A model generated the notes under the pieces. It made no database searches, was not told where the DNA came from, and saw nothing but the letters and a program-made list of their open reading frames with translations. This document shows, one piece after another, positions 13,151-25,983 of a DNA stretch of 64,000 bases. A program made the translations under genes and the position numbers. The DNA is from Clitoria ternatea (lineage: Eukaryota > Streptophyta > Magnoliopsida > Fabales > Fabaceae). The stretch lies in the NCBI GenBank assembly GCA_037962975.1, contig CM075669.1, forward strand, positions 185,884,501 to 185,948,500, written 5' to 3'. Position 1 is the first letter of the stretch; each line of letters starts with the position of its first letter.

Positions 13151-13986
13151 AAAATTTTTCCTTAAACTTTTTAGACCAAGGTCTAAATTTTTGAGACCTA
13201 TGACATTATGTAAAGTGAATTCAATTTAAATTGAGTTTAAATACATGATTTAAAATCTAATAATTAGGCAAAAAATTATAGGTGGTGGGTTTGGGTTTGT
13301 GGTGGTTATGAGGGTTTGTGTGTGGTAGCCATGAGAGATGGGTGATGATGTGGATGGTGATGGGAAAGATCATGGTGACCGTGAGAGGTGAGGACGGTTG
13401 CGAGGAGGTAACGATGGTCGTGGGTGTGGATGGTGATGTTGGGCATGGTGGACCATGAGTGTGGATCACTCGTTAGGGTATATGATAAAATCTGAGAGAA
13501 TTGATGGTGGATGATTGGTTTGGATGGTGGTGCATGGGTGTGGATCATGGTTGTGGAGCATGTTAACTCTGATTGTATTTAATTAAAAAAATGTAATAAT
13601 TTTTAGGGTTGATTTTTTATGATGTTGTGGTGATTTTTTTTGTTTGTAATTTTGCTTATGAAGTTGGAAATTAGTATGAGAATTGTTTTTATGTCATAAT
13701 TTTCACTGAAAAACAACGATAGATTAATACATAGGAAAAACGTTTAGATACAAAATTTGATTAGGGTTTAGGGTTTCGATTGATTGATTAAGGCATGAAG
13801 ATTAACATGGAATAACATTTTTAATTTTTAATGGCATATTGTTTATGTATGTATAAAATTAAATAAAAAATGTTAATTAAAAAATTAGACGTAAATTATG
13901 AGTATACAAATAAGGGATATTTATATTAATTTACAATAAAAATATAGAAGAAAAATGAGTTAAAGAATGTGATGCATAACTTAATT
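13151..13986. other. low-complexity DNA, no gene seen
   Basis: A G/T-rich stretch at 13270-13560 repeats GGTGGTGGG, GTGTGGAT and CATGG words. Its minus strand gives long His/Pro/Thr-rich open frames that are artefacts of the repetition. The rest is AT-rich with no match. Confidence 0.5.
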
Positions 13987-14400
13987 AATGTTTAGCATTT
14001 AGGGGAAATAATATACATAATTAAGGCTTTTTCATTAAGGATTTTCATTGTTATTAAGGAAATAAACACGATGTGAGCTATAAGGTGATAGATGTTTAGT
14101 GTTTAGGGAAATATAACATACATAATTAGAGATTTTTAATTAAGGGTGGTAATGGTTATTAAGAATATAAATACATAAAAAAATTAAAGTTGATAGATGT
14201 TTAGGGTTTAGGGGGAAATAATATATACATGATTATGATTTTTTAATAAGGGGAAAATGGTTATTAATAACTTATATAGTTCAGCAAAAAAAAATAAGAA
14301 CCATGTAAGACATTAGTTAAAGCATGATTAGGGTTTAGGAGAAAAATATACATAATGATAAATATTATTAATGGATGTTTATGGTTATTCGCGGATGTCA
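13987..14400. repeat. four-copy repeat of about 105-125 bp
   Basis: Units start near 13989, 14093, 14199 and 14325. Each has a TTTAG-GTTTAGGG-like head, then AAATAATATACATAATTA, a T-rich tract and ATGGTTATTAA. Heads contain one or two TTTAGGG words but no telomere array. The fourth copy is more diverged. Confidence 0.65.
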
Positions 14401-14489
14401 TATATAAAAAATAATGACTATAGTTAGAAAATTGATATTTTTGTGGTTGATTGTAGTATATTGAGAATGTCATCCCAATCCGATTACGT

Positions 14490-14720
14490 CATATGTTAAG
14501 TTTCAAGTATCAAACTCAAGTGCAGCTAGTGTGTGCCACAATGGCAATTCATAACTTCATTTGCAGATGTGCTCTGTATGTCATTGAGTTTGACAACGTC
14601 CCAGATATTGATGACAATAATGTCGAGCATCCAAATCAAACACATTATACACCAAATGATGAAATTGACACAATCTCATCCCCGAGCATTAGTATTGTTT
14701 ATGACTCAATTAGGGCTTAA
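14490..14720 (+). pseudogene. PIF/Harbinger transposase C-terminal relic
   Basis: A 75-codon frame beginning MLSFKYQTQVQLVCATMAIH and continuing NFICR matches, from memory, the C-terminal end of plant PIF/Harbinger DDE transposases. That end has a Y-x-TQ-x-x-x-V-x-A-x-x-x-x-HN-x-I pattern after the last catalytic acid. A short acidic tail follows (DNVPDIDDNN). Nothing upstream in the window supplies the DDE core, and no terminal inverted repeats were found, so this is an orphaned 3' fragment. A chance open frame is the alternative, but the HNFI context makes it less likely. Confidence 0.5.
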
Positions 14721-15809
14721 ATTGTGCTGGCTAAATTTACCAATTAGTATGTAATAATATAAATTATTAATAGTATATTTAATATTATTAAACTCAATAC
14801 ATTTATTAATATATTTAATATATATATATTTAATAAGATTGAATATTATTTACAATATATATCATTATAATAATATATATATATAAATATATATTATTCA
14901 TAATATACTTATTATAACATTATAAAATAATACTTTAACTTTTTTTATAATATTTTTAATATGGTATTTTAATATATCTTTATTAATAATTATTATTAAT
15001 AAATATATTCTGTTCATATAATTTTTAATGGAATATTTTAATATACAATTTAAATATCATTCATAATAAATACACTAGTTTACTACTTCTTTTAACTAAT
15101 ACCCATTTTGGTAATTTTCACTCAAATTCTATTTTCCTAAAACAAGTTTACCAAAACATTTTTCAACCAAACACAATCATTACTTTCCAACTTACTTTTG
15201 CAACAAAATATTCAAACACAAATCACTATCTTCAAAACCTCCATTTTTACAACCACATTTTTAAAACCCGATTTTCAAATCATGTTTCATAAACCTTACA
15301 CCAACTTTAAACCAAATAAATGCTTACTTTTCCACCAATAGAACTTAAGATACCATGCCTATCTTAAAATCCATCTCATTGGGCTCGTGAGTGATGATCA
15401 GATCAAGAAACGCATTAATATTCATGAACTTTTAAACTTCAATGTTCGTTACTTCAACTTTTCAAGTCCATTGAGATTTCAATATACTAAAAAATAGTAG
15501 TAGAATATGTTTTGAGTTTAATTAGTATGCTGAAGTCTATGTAAAAAGTCTTATATTAAATTAGAATTAATTTTAAATGTGATTTTTAAAATAATTATTA
15601 TATAAATCAAGGATAATTACTTAAATGGTAATCTATAAATGTTGGTACAATTTTTTTTTTTACTGATGATGTATTTAAATTAAATTTATATAGTTTTAGG
15701 GTACTTCTCATAAGATCTTATAATTTTATACAAATTAATAAATTTAATTAATCTAATTAAATAAATTAAATTGTTAATTAATCTTATTATATTTTTAAAA
15801 TTATCCCTT
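14721..15809. other. AT-rich DNA, no gene seen
   Basis: 14745-15060 is almost pure A/T (TTAATATATTTAA words). 15060-15300 has CCAAACAC/ACAAGTTT words of the kind found near DNA-transposon ends. No TIR pair could be matched to the PIF/Harbinger relic. Confidence 0.4.
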
Positions 15810-18351
15810 TGTCACACCCTAATTTTCTGGACCCGAATCCCGATGTAATCAAGATAAATATTTAATAAAAATACAAAATAAAACGCCCGTAAGTGTATAC
15901 AAAATATTAGAGTTTACAGCGGAAGAAGAATGTGTATACAGGGCATATGTATAGTCCCATATATGAAGATATGAGAAAAGGCTCAACCAATCATGCAATT
16001 ACATAATATAAGCCCATTAGGCCATGACAGACTATGCACATGAATCATAATCCTACATCATCAATTGTAAGTAGCCTCTATATAAGGTATTAATCATTAA
16101 ATCAAATTATGAGCTATCCATTTCCTAGGGTCTTACATCCCTGATGCCTCAAATATAAATATATGATTATATAACACTCAAATCCACTGATCACATTCCA
16201 TAATTGACCTCATGCATCACCAAATTGGTATCATTTTAAATATCACCATCATCAACATATATTGATATATATACATGTTTACAAATCACTATTTATCAAT
16301 CTCGATATACACAAATCATTCATTACATCATGCTTAATAAATGCTACCGGCCAAGGCATTCTTTCACCACTATTTACCTTCACCAAAGCTTTACTTTAAA
16401 ATTACATCCTCATCCCATGTTATTCCTACGTCAATGCGAAAAATGGACAACATAGGAGAGTGAGTTATACATTTCAAATGACGAATATGAATTCAATTGA
16501 GATTATGTGCATATGCATATTAACATCATGTATACTTTTCTAAAATCATCAATAATCATCATAATTCATTCATTCCAACAATATACATATACCATATTCA
16601 TCAATCAACTCATAGCAAAGCAACACATATACACATCATTTCTCAATGCCATAATGGGCCAACATCATTGTCATCAACCATAGACAAACAAGCCCTTCAT
16701 CACATTGGGCCATCATATACAACATCATCATATTCAATATCTTCTTGTTGTATTCATATTTTAAATGTTGTCTTTTAGGTATTCATTTACCCATCTCATC
16801 ATTGTCATATCTCAAACTCAATCATCATCACAAATCATCATCTTTTGGCATATCTCCATACTATATGAAAATGCTCTTAGGCTAATGTATATGCACAATG
16901 GAATTATCAACAACAAATACGGATCTGACTATGGGAATAAACACCAATTGTGGGTTCAAGCATGATCACATACCATGCCCCTACTACAGTAGTATAATAT
17001 GTACATATATCTCATAATACATGCATAATCACCAATTTTACTGGTACCAAACCGCATCGCCCATTTTGCAACACCGGTCACTTTCACCATGACTGCGGTA
17101 AACAACATAATCAACAATATAAGGTGTTGTGGGCCAACCATGACTAATATCATGGTAGCTATGATCCATAGGATCACTAGGGACACTTGTTCCTCAAGAG
17201 CCACCCCTCACAAGGGTCAACCACATGCAGCTCCCTGTAGCTTAGCATGGGCAGCTTTGTGACTTACACACCGAGTCACAGGGGAACAACAAGAATGCTC
17301 GTGCATAGAGTCGCCCTCCCACTGGGCCAACTCGGGGAATCCCCTAATATTCCTTACCAGCAACGTATGATATAACATGGATGCAAATGTCAATCAATGC
17401 ATTTCTCACACTATGCATCCTATCATGCCCCTCATCAATCATCATCACCAACACCAACACCACCATACAAACATCAACAACATGTATCAATCTTTCATCA
17501 ATATCACCACATAATCTCTTAGTGGATTTTCATCTTATTTATCATTACCATTGTTTCATATATTAGTGTGGCATCACAATAATTCACAATATAATTCAAA
17601 CTACACATACACATGGTCACACTTGTATTCATCACAATGGCATTCAACAAATCGTTAACAATAACAATCATCCTTTTATTCAAGGAAATGATCAACAATC
17701 ATCATCCATCATTATTCATTATTGATATCATCTCTGATTCATCAATTGAACACAAACACATTTTCATCCAACTGTCCCCATATTAGCTTCATCATTAACA
17801 GGGAGTGTCATACAACCACATCATTTAATTTTCACCATATGATATTATTAGTGGTAGAAAATTCATGTTTTCATAACATGTCTTAGGCACACACTCACAT
17901 CATGCCAACATCCTAATTCAATATCAAACACCACTAAGACATACAACAATCATATACCCCTAATACAATCTCTTGTTTTTACATAATAAAAGGGGTTTTG
18001 GGTAAGAATAAGCTCATGACAAATTTTAACACTAAAACATATGAGAAAAGTTCATTTTTAGTCTTAAAAATAGTGGGACATGTCACAAATATCACCTATT
18101 AGTCCCAATTTGACAATCATAAAAAGTTCGGTTTAAAACCCTCTTAAATTTGAGTTTTACAATGCAGTGGGTGCGGTGTTTTACATCTAATGGGAGTTAG
18201 AAAACTCCAATTAAGGTTAGACTAATTTTCACACCTGTGTAACATAATTATCTACAACTTTCATGAAGAAGTTGGAGGCCAAAGGAGCCAAAAACAGCAA
18301 GTGAAAAACAATAGTTGAAAAAAATGCTGACAGTGGCCAAAAACAGGGCCA

Positions 18352-18629
18352 TGAATCGATTCAAGCACACCATGAATCGATTCATGCGTGTTGAAACTCC
18401 AAATAGTGGAAATAGAGGGCTTTGAATGGATTCAAACCCCTCATGAATCAATTTACACGTTTTTAAAACCCAAAATAGTGAAAATAGAGGCCCTTTAATC
18501 AATTCAAGCCTATATGAATCGATTCAAGCAATTCCAAGGGGCTTTGAATCGATTCAAGAAAATTGTGAATCGATTCAGACAATTCCAATAGCCCTTGAAT
18601 TAATTCAAGACTATCCTGAATTGATTCAA
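18352..18629. repeat. cluster of TGAATCGATTCA palindromes
   Basis: Ten copies of a 12-bp perfect palindrome or near variants (TGAATGGATTCA, TGAATTAATTCA, TGAATTGATTCA) in 278 bp, with five perfect. Spacing is roughly 20-45 bp. Between them two blocks share an AAATAGTGGAAATAGAGG-like filler, so part of the cluster arose by local duplication. It is followed by TGCCCAAAAGCT, as copies A and C are followed by CGCCCAAAAACT. Confidence 0.9.
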
Positions 18630-21600
18630 GACAACATTTATGCAGAAAAATGCCCAAAAGCTAGTTTTTCTAACTTCTGAGTACCCTAATTCACTCATAT
18701 GAATTCCAAACGCCACCAAATTTTGACACCATCAGTTATACACCATTTATGACGTGTAGCAACTGGACGCACTCAAAAATTTCCAAAAATAAGGGACTTA
18801 TGTGCAAATATGCGTTTTGCCCATTTTAAGGCATTTTATGCAACTCAAGGGTCAATTCTCAATGGAATTGGCCCATTCCTGTTTCTACAAGTTTTAAATC
18901 ATGCATAAGCGTTATTAGAACTATTTTGTGGCATTCAACCACACTAAAACTCAATATAGCCCTATTAGTATCTCAATTATGCATAACATCATAAACACAA
19001 CATCACAATTTGAACAATCCATCCATCTATGGATTTCCATCAACAATTAAATCATGCCAATCAAAAGGGACCACTAAACATTCATCATCATCTCATATAT
19101 ATGCAACTCCCAAACATTCAACAAATTGCCAAGCCTATCATCCATCACATTACCAATCATCTCATCATTCAAAATAATCATGGCAAGACAAGCATGAGTA
19201 CATTAATATACATTAGACATCAATTATTCATTCATGCAATTGAAATTTAAACTCTTCCCCTACCTCGAGAGAAGAACCGTAATGATCTGCACGTTCTAAA
19301 CGTTCCGCCACATTTCCCGGGATACCATCTACACATTCCACATATATATACGCACACTAAATTAATGAGCCATCACAAGGCATCATCACAAGTTTAAGTA
19401 ATTGACAACATCTTTTAGAGTTCAATATCAACTCATAATGTTCTTTACCAACGATTCGGGGTTAGAGCATAATGGACGTTGAATCAAGAGGATCTACTGC
19501 TGGATAGATACCTTTGGTCGCTATAACACCCCGATTTTCTGGACTCAAATCCCGATGTAATCAAGATAATTAAATAATAAAAATACGAATAAATTTTTTG
19601 CCTTTGACATAATTTCAAAACACCACCATGACTGCATCAAGACTCGAACCACAGAAAACCAAAGGGTGAGATTTGATAATCAATAACTGGATCACTAAAT
19701 AGTTTGCCCATAACGGTATACAAAATAACAGAGTTTATAGTAGAAGAAAAATGTGTATACCGGACGTATGCCTAGTCCCATATATGAGGATATGAGAAAA
19801 GGCTCGGTAAGCATGCAAAGGCATATCATAAGCATAATAGACAACCATCATCTTTTCACATAATCTCATGAATATACAATGCCTAAGATATATGTATATA
19901 CATATCTATATGGTCATGCATCATACATCTCCAATACTCATAATCTATAATTGACCATATTCAATTCATCCTTAAAGTCATACATTATTAACACTTATAC
20001 ATTATTCATATTACATCCACCAATAACAGTAATTATCAACAATCTTATATACATTTATCCATAATGAAATAATTCATAAATACTGCCAGCCAAGGCATTT
20101 CATTACCACTATTTTACCTTCACCAAAGCTTACTTTAAAAATCATCCTCACCCCATGATATTCCTGCATCAATACTAAAAAGTAGACCATATGGGAGAGT
20201 AAGTTATACATTTCAAATGACAATATGAATACAATTGAAATTATATGGATATGCATATCAATATCATGTATGCTTTGCTAAACACATCAACAATTATCAT
20301 TATCTATTCATTTCACAATATATATATCATGTATTCACCCATCATATCATAGCAAACCAAGCATATACACATCTATAACAATGCCACAATGGGCCAACGT
20401 CGTCAATATCGACTATTCTGGTCTTTTCTCAAAGCCACCATGGGCTATCATCAATATCATTAATCATAATAATTATGCCCTTCATTACATTGGGCCATAA
20501 TCTATATATCGTCATATTCAATATCGTTTTATTGTAATTATATCATTTATCAAGTTTATGTGGTCTTTTAGGTACTTAATTACCCATCTCATCAACACCA
20601 TACCACAATCTCAATCATCATCAATCATCATTAACATATGACATATCTGCATGCTATATGCAAATGCTCTTATGGCTAATGCGTATGCACAATGGAATAG
20701 ACAACAAATACAGATCGGACTGTGGGAATAAACACTAAATTATGGGTCGAGCATAGGTGTGCTACTATGCCCCTACTGTAGTAGAAAAATGTGTACACAT
20801 TATCTCAAAGCATGCATGCATATCAACAACATCTTTTACTGGTACCAAACCATTATCGCCCATCTGTAGCACTAGTCACCCCGTGACTTGCGGATCAACA
20901 ACATGGCCTTAACTGCTAAAAGTGCTACGGGCCCTTCCTGAACACACATCGAGAGAGTCGTGCCCCGTCAGACACCGAGGTACTTTCTCATCATAGAGCC
21001 GCCCGCCCACTAGGCCAACCACATAGGGTGCCTCGTCACCAAACTATAGGCAGCTTCGTGACTCACACATTAAGTCACAGGGGAAACAACAAGAATGCTC
21101 GTGCACTGAGCCGCCCTCCCACTGGGCCAACCGGGGGAACCCCCTAATATTCCTTACTGGCAGTGTATGATATGCCATGGATGCAATGCAAATCAAATGC
21201 ATTTCTCACACTGTGCATCCTAAATGCCACTCGTCAAACATCATCATCATAATCACCAACACCATGATACACACCTTAGTGGATTTTATCATTGTTGGTT
21301 TTAGCCATTGTTTTTCAAGTTTTATATGTGGCATTTTCATCTCGATATATCATATATTATACATGCAAGTCAACACTTGCAATCAACCACAATGGCATCA
21401 CATACGTTATTAACATTTATCCATTATTCATCAATATCACCACATATTCATTTAGTGGATTTTCATCTCATTATTCATCACCATTGTTTCATATACATAT
21501 ATGTTGGTGTGGTATTCACAATAATTCATTAATATAATTCTAACCACACATACAAGGTCACACTTGTATCACACATAATGGTATTCTATAATTCATCAAT

Positions 21601-21978
21601 AATAACAATCACTCTTTATTCAAAGAAGTGATCAACATCATCGTCTATCATTATTCATTATCAATGTCATTTTCGATTTATTGACTTATAACAAATATTA
21701 TGTCATTGAATCATCCCATCATTGGTTTTATAATCATCCAAGGATGTATCTTACAACCCCATCATCAAACTCTCATTATCATTCCTTCCTATCCCATTCT
21801 TGGTGGTGAATATATCATAAATAAATCATTCCAAATGTATCAATTAATTCCAATTACCACCATGACATGCCATCATCAAATACCCTATACATTTTCCCCT
21901 CAAGTTACTCATAATATAAAGGAAGGGATCCATCATACGCCCAAAACAAGAAAATGAAATGAAATTCAATTATGGGAA

Positions 21979-22512
21979 ACTCGCTCAAGCGAGATTCACC
22001 TTCACTTGAGCGAGATCAATATACCTCGCTTAGGCGAGACCTCTTGCGTGAGTGAAATGCCTCCAGTAACGTTTCTACGCTCACTCGCTTGAGCGAGACT
22101 CCTCTCAACTGGTCACTCGCCTGAGCGAGAAGAAGATGGGTCGCTTGAGCGCCCCCAATTTCCCTTGAGCGAGAAGAATTTTAAGCATCAAGCCCTGATC
22201 TTGCTTGAACAGGCCACTCTTGCTTGAGCGAGATTCCTCCAGTGTCTCATTTCAGGCTCGCTCGCTCGAGCGAGACTCCACCAACTTCATTACTCGCTTA
22301 AGCGAGATTCACCCAGAACCATTTTTCTATCTCACTCGCTCAAGCGCAGCAACACCTGCTTGAGCAAGATGCGTCCAGTAAGCATTCCTCTGTCTTACAA
22401 GCATCTCGCTTGAGCAAAACATCTTCTCACCTAAGCGAGATTGGGCCAGAGGCCACCCCTCTGATGCATGGGACTCTTGCTTGAGCGAGATCCTAACTCG
22501 CTTGAGTGAGAT
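21979..22512. repeat. CTCGCTTGAGCGAG dyad motif cluster (copy C)
   Basis: About 18 copies of the same motif as at 6086-6528, many perfect, for example CTCGCTTGAGCGAG near 22085 and CTCGCTCGAGCGAG near 22260. The filler between motifs is partly shared with copy A (CCTCCAGT, CATCAAGCCCTGATC). Confidence 0.9.
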
Positions 22513-22852
22513 AACTAGTACACGCCCAAAAACTCAAGTTTTTCACTCCCTTTCACATGCCAATATCCTTCTCATACATAGTTGGCCTAATTTAACACCT
22601 TACATATATTTATTCATGCATTTAGGCCTATTCTAACAACTAAACCTCACCATTTTCAATTCTAATTCATTTAACTACTTAAGGGGATTTTAACACTAAT
22701 TTTCATCATAGCCACACATATCATTGTGCATAATTATCTTAAACGCTATTTCACACCTCAAGTGAGTTATCTATTCATATATTTTCATTACCAATAATTC
22801 ATGTCCAACAAGGGACATCCCAACACTTATCATCATATATATATATATATAT

Positions 22853-23595
22853 TGATCCGGTCTTGATACCGGTATCCGATCTACAAGACATATTTTAACG
22901 TCTTTGTCAATTCACCAATGTGGAACCGGTGTCATCAATATACATCCGGACTCTAATCCCGTATCAGGCGCTCTCCCTATACCGGTTGTCCAAGATAACA
23001 CCATGACACCGGATAACATACATGTCACTATACAGAAGACAAAAGGCATTGCTACAGGGATCGATCAATAATTCCTTACACTACGAACCAAAATCTGCTC
23101 ACGGGAATGGTCAATTTGTCCCTTAATTCTAGCCTATACTCCATACGCTCAATATAAAATGGCCACTTGACCCAATCATACTGGTAAGTGTGCAATAAAA
23201 ATAATAATTTAAAGTGTTATTGGAGGTTAGTGGTTCCTCACTAATGGATCCTCGAATACCGAGCCAATCAGTTATATGAACTCTCTTCATCAATGAAGGG
23301 AGGGATCTTTTTTGACTCGATCAACTTACAATTACTCTCTGAAAACATTCCTCACTTGGAATATCACCACTGACTTGAGCGTTGGAGAATCTTTGCAGGT
23401 GACACTACCTTTCGCCCATATCAACGCGTAAGGACGGTGTGAAGGACCTCCAGGACGCCCTATCCGCTCTCATTATACAGAGACATCGGATATGTAATCC
23501 GGATACTCATATAACCGGTCTTCAGAGACGTAATAATCTTACTATTTGTGATTGACCTGACACCGGATCTCTTGACCCCAATTCAGGACAGATCA
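22853..23595 (+). repeat. 5' LTR of Tat element
   Basis: 743 bp, TGATCC to AGATCA. A TATA box (TATAAAAT) lies at 23153-23160. CCGGT/ACCGG words recur in the first 250 bp and the last 100 bp. The partner is 39647-40389. Confidence 0.9.
23153..23160 (+). promoter_or_regulatory. TATA box of Tat LTR
   Basis: TATAAAAT in the 5' LTR, with an identical copy at 39947-39954 in the 3' LTR. The site sits 300 bp into the LTR, leaving about 435 bp for R-U5. Confidence 0.6.
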
Positions 23596-23596
23596 T

Positions 23597-23614
23597 TGGC
23601 ACGCCCAGTGGGAC
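23597..23614 (+). other. primer binding site of Tat element
   Basis: TGGCACGCCCAGTGGGAC starts one base after the LTR. Its complement ends in a tRNA-like TGCCA. Tat and Ogre relatives often use tRNA-Arg, but I cannot assign the tRNA here. Confidence 0.75.
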
Positions 23615-25628
23615 ACGATAAAGTTATTCCCATATCCTGTGAAAGAACAAGTAATCATCAATGGAAGGCGAAGCACATGATTTCGTGGAGATTCAACCTG
23701 AAGGCAGGACCAACCCCAACGCCTTCAGGAAGCTTAACTTCGATTCTCATGGGGGCAGCTCAAAGAAGTTAGTACCAGTGTCTAGCCCCGATCCTCGTGA
23801 TGAGTTGATCAGTCAACTCCAAAGAGAACTCACAGAATTGCGAAGAGAGAGAAGGCAGAGTGAGGACAAGGAGTCATCTCGCACAATAGACACTCCCCAT
23901 ACAACCGATGGAGAAAAATCCACAACTCTCCAATACTCAAACATCCCCACGTTTGAGGGGAGAGAACAGACCCACGATTCTAATGATGGAGCTGCTCGGG
24001 GAAGGAGGGAGCTAATTACAGCACCACCGGTAACATACAAACTCAAAGTTCCTTTTTCAAGGAGATTTATGAGTGTCCACATCCTTAAACATCTGCAAAC
24101 CACTCAGCCTCTTTCCATTGGAAAGTATAATGGCGAAACTGATCCTACTAAGCATCTTGATGCTTACGTATTCGAAGCCATGTACTTGGGGGCTGATGAA
24201 GACGTAATGTGTCAGATGTTCCCGCGAACATTGTCAGAAGAGGCCCTCGGCTGGTTCAAAGGTTTACCTTCTAGATCCATAGATTCCTGGGCTGAAATGG
24301 CAGCTACTTTTGAAACTCACTTTGTCATCTCTAGAGATGTTCCCAGAACATCTCATACTTTGGCCCAAATTAAGCAGGGTGAAAATGAAACCTTAAAGGA
24401 TTTCCTGAAGAGGTTCTACAAGGAAGCATCCCTGGTTCCTAACCTCACAGAATCCATTAAGTTGCATATCGTTATCGAGGCACTGCAGCTAGGATCAGCC
24501 TTTGCTCTCTCACTAGCAAAAAGCCCGCCAACAACATTTGAGGTGTTTAGGAAAAAAGCCTCAAAGTATGTGAGTATAGAGATGCACCTAGAAGCTATGG
24601 CTGCAAAGAAAAAGCCACCAACACCACCTTCATAGCCGCGGAGAGATAAGGAGAAAATGAGGTCAGAACGCATGGAGAGGCCATTCAACAACCCCAAGGT
24701 TAATAACTCCTCTCCTCGACCTCGAGAAAGGCGTGTTAATTCCTTTAGACATTATGCACCTCTGTCAGCCAGGCCATCTCAAATTTTGAGAGAAGTAGGA
24801 TGGCCAGCCTTCAGCATCTATGGCATCAGGAGGCCACCCCCTGTGAAGAGACTAGGGAATCCCCGTAAGTACTGACTTTCATGAATAAACAGGTCATTCC
24901 ACTGATGAATGCCAAGCTCTAAAGAACGCAATCGAAATGTTAATTAGAGAAGGCAAATTAAAGCAGTACCTGTTCAAAGAAAAATCCTTTGACAGGGTAG
25001 ATCAGAATGAGAAAAGAGAAAGAGATCCAGACGATGGGGATGACAATAACCGTAATCCGGTTAGAAAATTCTCTGCTGCGGAGAAACAGAAAGGTGCAAT
25101 GACTGATGATACAGCACACAGAGATGACATGCCTCAGCAACAGTGTCAAGGCCGGTGTGAAGTCATTGATATGATCGCTGAAGGGTTCGCTGGGGGAGGA
25201 GCTTCAATTACAGCCCGAAAGAATCATCATAGAATGATTCTGTCTGTACAAGGAAAAGTTAAAGACAATCGACCTTACAGAGGAGGGGTTGAAGCTCCAA
25301 TAATTTCATTCTCTGATGAGGATTTTGGTCCTACCATTCCTGGTGGAGATAATGCTGTAGTCATCGTTGCAGTGATAGCCAACAAGGACGTCCGAAGAAT
25401 CCTTGTTGACCAGGGAAGTTCCTGTGATGTTATTTTTTATAATTGCTTTAAAAGAATGGGTTTTAATGACTCAGACTTACAGCCTTACACACAGGAACTA
25501 ACAGCTTTCAATGCTGCAAAGCAACTAACAAAGGGATACCTTGACACCCTTATCTCTTTTAAAGGTGAGCCAGGAGCCAGAACGGTTAAATCCCGAGTGC
25601 TGGTAATTGATGTCGAGTCACCGTTCAA

Positions 25629-25800
25629 TTACCCCGATAGGCTATTCCTTTCATCCTTCCTCTATGTTATTTACGAAATCTGGTTCTTTTAGGGTTATAG
25701 TTGATGGTTATTTCTCAATTCCATCTCTATTCCAGAACCGTACATGAGATTTTCACTTCATACGGCTCCTCACGAATGAAACGATTCAAAAATATATTAA
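25629..25800 (-). pseudogene. rpl16: plastid rpl16 fragment (nuclear plastid DNA)
   Basis: The minus strand matches plastid rpl16. Bases 25693-25629 encode the start of exon 2 (PKRTRFRK, a stop in place of Gln, then HRGRMKG). To the right lies the end of its group II intron, with a domain V-like GAGCCGTATGAAG / TCATGTACGGTTC hairpin at about 25734-25769. This is known plastid sequence recognised from memory. It sits in the protease region of the Tat element, which resumes at about 25984. The AT-rich 25780-25847 is probably more intron, but I could not confirm it. Confidence 0.85.
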
Positions 25801-25847
25801 AATATATATAACATATCAATTTAATCGATACAATAATATACATTAAG

Positions 25848-25983
25848 ACGACTTTGCGGAGACCTGTGTTTTTGGTAAACAGTCGCCCGGGCCTGGTCAC
25901 TGCGACCCCCTTTGTGAGGAGGCACCCCTTCTCCTGAAGTTACGGGGCTATTTTGCCGAGTTCCTTAGAGAGAGTTGTCTCGC
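25848..25983 (-). pseudogene. rrn23: plastid 23S rRNA fragment (nuclear plastid DNA)
   Basis: The minus strand matches an internal part of plastid 23S rRNA, recognisable by AAGGAACTCGGCAAAATAGC, CCCGTAACTTC, GAAGGGGTGCC, GGGTCGCAGTGACCAGGC and TTTACCAAAAACACAGG. It ends abruptly at 25983, where Tat coding sequence resumes (IGR...). It is only 136 bp and not functional. rpl16 and rrn23 are far apart in plastid genomes, so the insert joins two separate plastid pieces. Confidence 0.9.

Noticed and set aside
13257..13548. Overlapping His/Thr/Pro-rich minus frames
   Set aside because: Low-complexity GGTGGT/ATGGTG DNA read in several frames.
13755..14340. Interstitial telomere repeat
   Set aside because: TTTAGGG occurs once or twice per unit and never in a run of three or more.
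25848..25983. Functional rRNA gene
   Set aside because: Only 136 bp of 23S sequence, flanked by retrotransposon coding sequence.
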